From: an uncultured Oscillospiraceae bacterium
GTDB lineage: Bacteria > Bacillota > Clostridia > Oscillospirales > Oscillospiraceae
Direction: 5' to 3'
Assembly (NCBI GenBank): GCA_958436045.1
Contig: CAUBIP010000096.1
Location: 1-5,207, forward strand
Length of the DNA stretch: 5,207 bases
Shown: positions 4,842 through 5,207 of the stretch, one piece after another
How the letters are laid out: each line of letters starts with the position of its first letter
Numbering within the stretch: the first letter of the stretch is position 1
Notes under the pieces: generated by a model
The model's input: the letters and a program-made list of their open reading frames with translations, nothing else
What the model was told of the DNA's origin: nothing
The model's database searches: none
Translations under genes and position numbers: made by a program

Positions 4842-5207
4842 CTATGCTTCCAGCAGGTACCCGCTGCCGCGGATGGTCTTGAGCTGCGCACCGCACTGGC
4901 CCAGCTTCATCCGCAGATTTTTGATGTGCGTGTCCACCGTTCGGGCTTCGCCGAGATTGACGCTCTTCCAGACGTCCTGCAAAATCTGCTGCCTTGTCCG
5001 GGCGCTGCCCAGGTGCTGGGCCAGGTACAGCAGCAGCTCATACTCCCGGGGCGTCAGGCTGACGGCGGCGGCGCCTGCTTTGAGCGCTACCGCTTTTCCC
5101 TGATTGGCGGCAAGGTGGATCACCCGCAGCCTCGGCTCCTCCTGCGCCAGCTGCTGGAGCACCTGGGCGGTGTTGTCCGAAGAGCCGTCGTTAATGGCGA
5201 TCACTTC
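4842..5207 (-). CDS. Partial frame: glycosyltransferase fragment joined in frame to a response-regulator winged helix
   Basis: The frame is open to the window edge and lacks its start. Residues 1-48 (5207-5064) are glycosyltransferase-like. The last 73 residues (5063-4842) are a complete Trans_reg_C winged helix: LTPREYELL, the recognition region RTVDTHIKNLRMKL, and the terminal wing TIRGSGYLLEA. An OmpR/PhoB-family regulator should have a receiver domain (phospho-accepting Asp, then Thr and Lys) before this domain; none is present. The winged helix is expected to bind DNA direct repeats, and such a repeat lies between this gene and the kinase, so it is probably the kinase's partner. A GT2-winged-helix fusion matches no architecture I know. 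The most economical explanation is a chimeric join near 5064-5072. The winged-helix call is firm; the intact reading of the gene as one protein is doubtful. Confidence 0.75.
   Translation of the reverse strand, partial: EVIAINDGSSDNTAQVLQQLAQEEPRLRVIHLAANQGKAVALKAGAAAVSLTPREYELLLYLAQHLGSARTRQQILQDVWKSVNLGEARTVDTHIKNLRMKLGQCGAQLKTIRGSGYLLEA
5064..5207 (-). other. N-terminal fragment of a PgaC/IcaA-like family-2 glycosyltransferase
   Basis: The segment reads EVIAINDGSSDNT, a helix, then RLRVIHLAANQGKAVALKAG. These are the nucleotide-sugar binding signatures of GT2: the DGSSDNT loop and the NQGKAVALKAG turn. From memory it closely resembles proteobacterial PgaC, the membrane synthase of poly-N-acetylglucosamine, which continues after AAA with a SEYLVCIDGDALLD-type stretch. 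Here that continuation, including the catalytic DxD region and membrane helices, is absent and replaced by regulator sequence. The piece cannot be a working transferase. Confidence 0.7.

Overview
The window looks like a piece of a GC-rich anaerobic Firmicute genome, probably a gut clostridium of the Oscillospiraceae type. This is inferred from the coding style, strong GGAGG ribosome sites, a VanS-like histidine kinase and a clostridial-type DUF5714 protein; it is not proven. Every credible gene lies on the minus strand, so transcription runs from high to low coordinates. No rRNA, tRNA, CRISPR array or insertion sequence was seen.

Right end (about 4740-5207): an open frame enters from beyond the window. 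Its first 48 codons read as the start of a processive family-2 glycosyltransferase of the PgaC/IcaA type. It then switches in frame, at a GCC-GCC-GCC run, into the complete winged-helix output domain of an OmpR/PhoB-type response regulator. This is either a very odd fusion or, more likely, a chimeric join. A strong hairpin terminator follows, then a short intergenic region with a perfect 7-4-7 direct repeat and a weak promoter.

Middle (3138-4739): a full-length two-TM sensor histidine kinase with HAMP, HisKA and HATPase domains. It carries a roughly 60-residue Ala/Pro-rich insertion inside the ATPase domain. It is presumably the partner of the regulator.

Intergenic region (2850-3137): a weak terminator-like hairpin behind the kinase, two minus-strand sigma70-type promoter candidates, and a GC-rich leader that can fold. 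The downstream promoter is nearly consensus (TTGACA-17-TATACT), and its -10 box sits exactly between the arms of a 6-bp inverted repeat.

Left part (64-2849): a tight four-gene operon. The order is a DUF5714 cysteine-rich protein, a 100-residue stand-alone lipoyl-type carrier, a compact dihydrolipoamide-dehydrogenase-like flavoprotein, and a short lipoate-protein ligase. Genes are separated by 3 nt or overlap by 8 and 41 nt, and a hairpin terminator follows. The operon encodes a carrier, an enzyme to attach lipoate to it, and an enzyme to reoxidise it. No E1/E2 of a 2-oxoacid dehydrogenase and no glycine-cleavage protein lies in the window. The likely client is therefore the DUF5714 protein or something encoded elsewhere. 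This self-contained lipoyl module is the best candidate for an undescribed system here.
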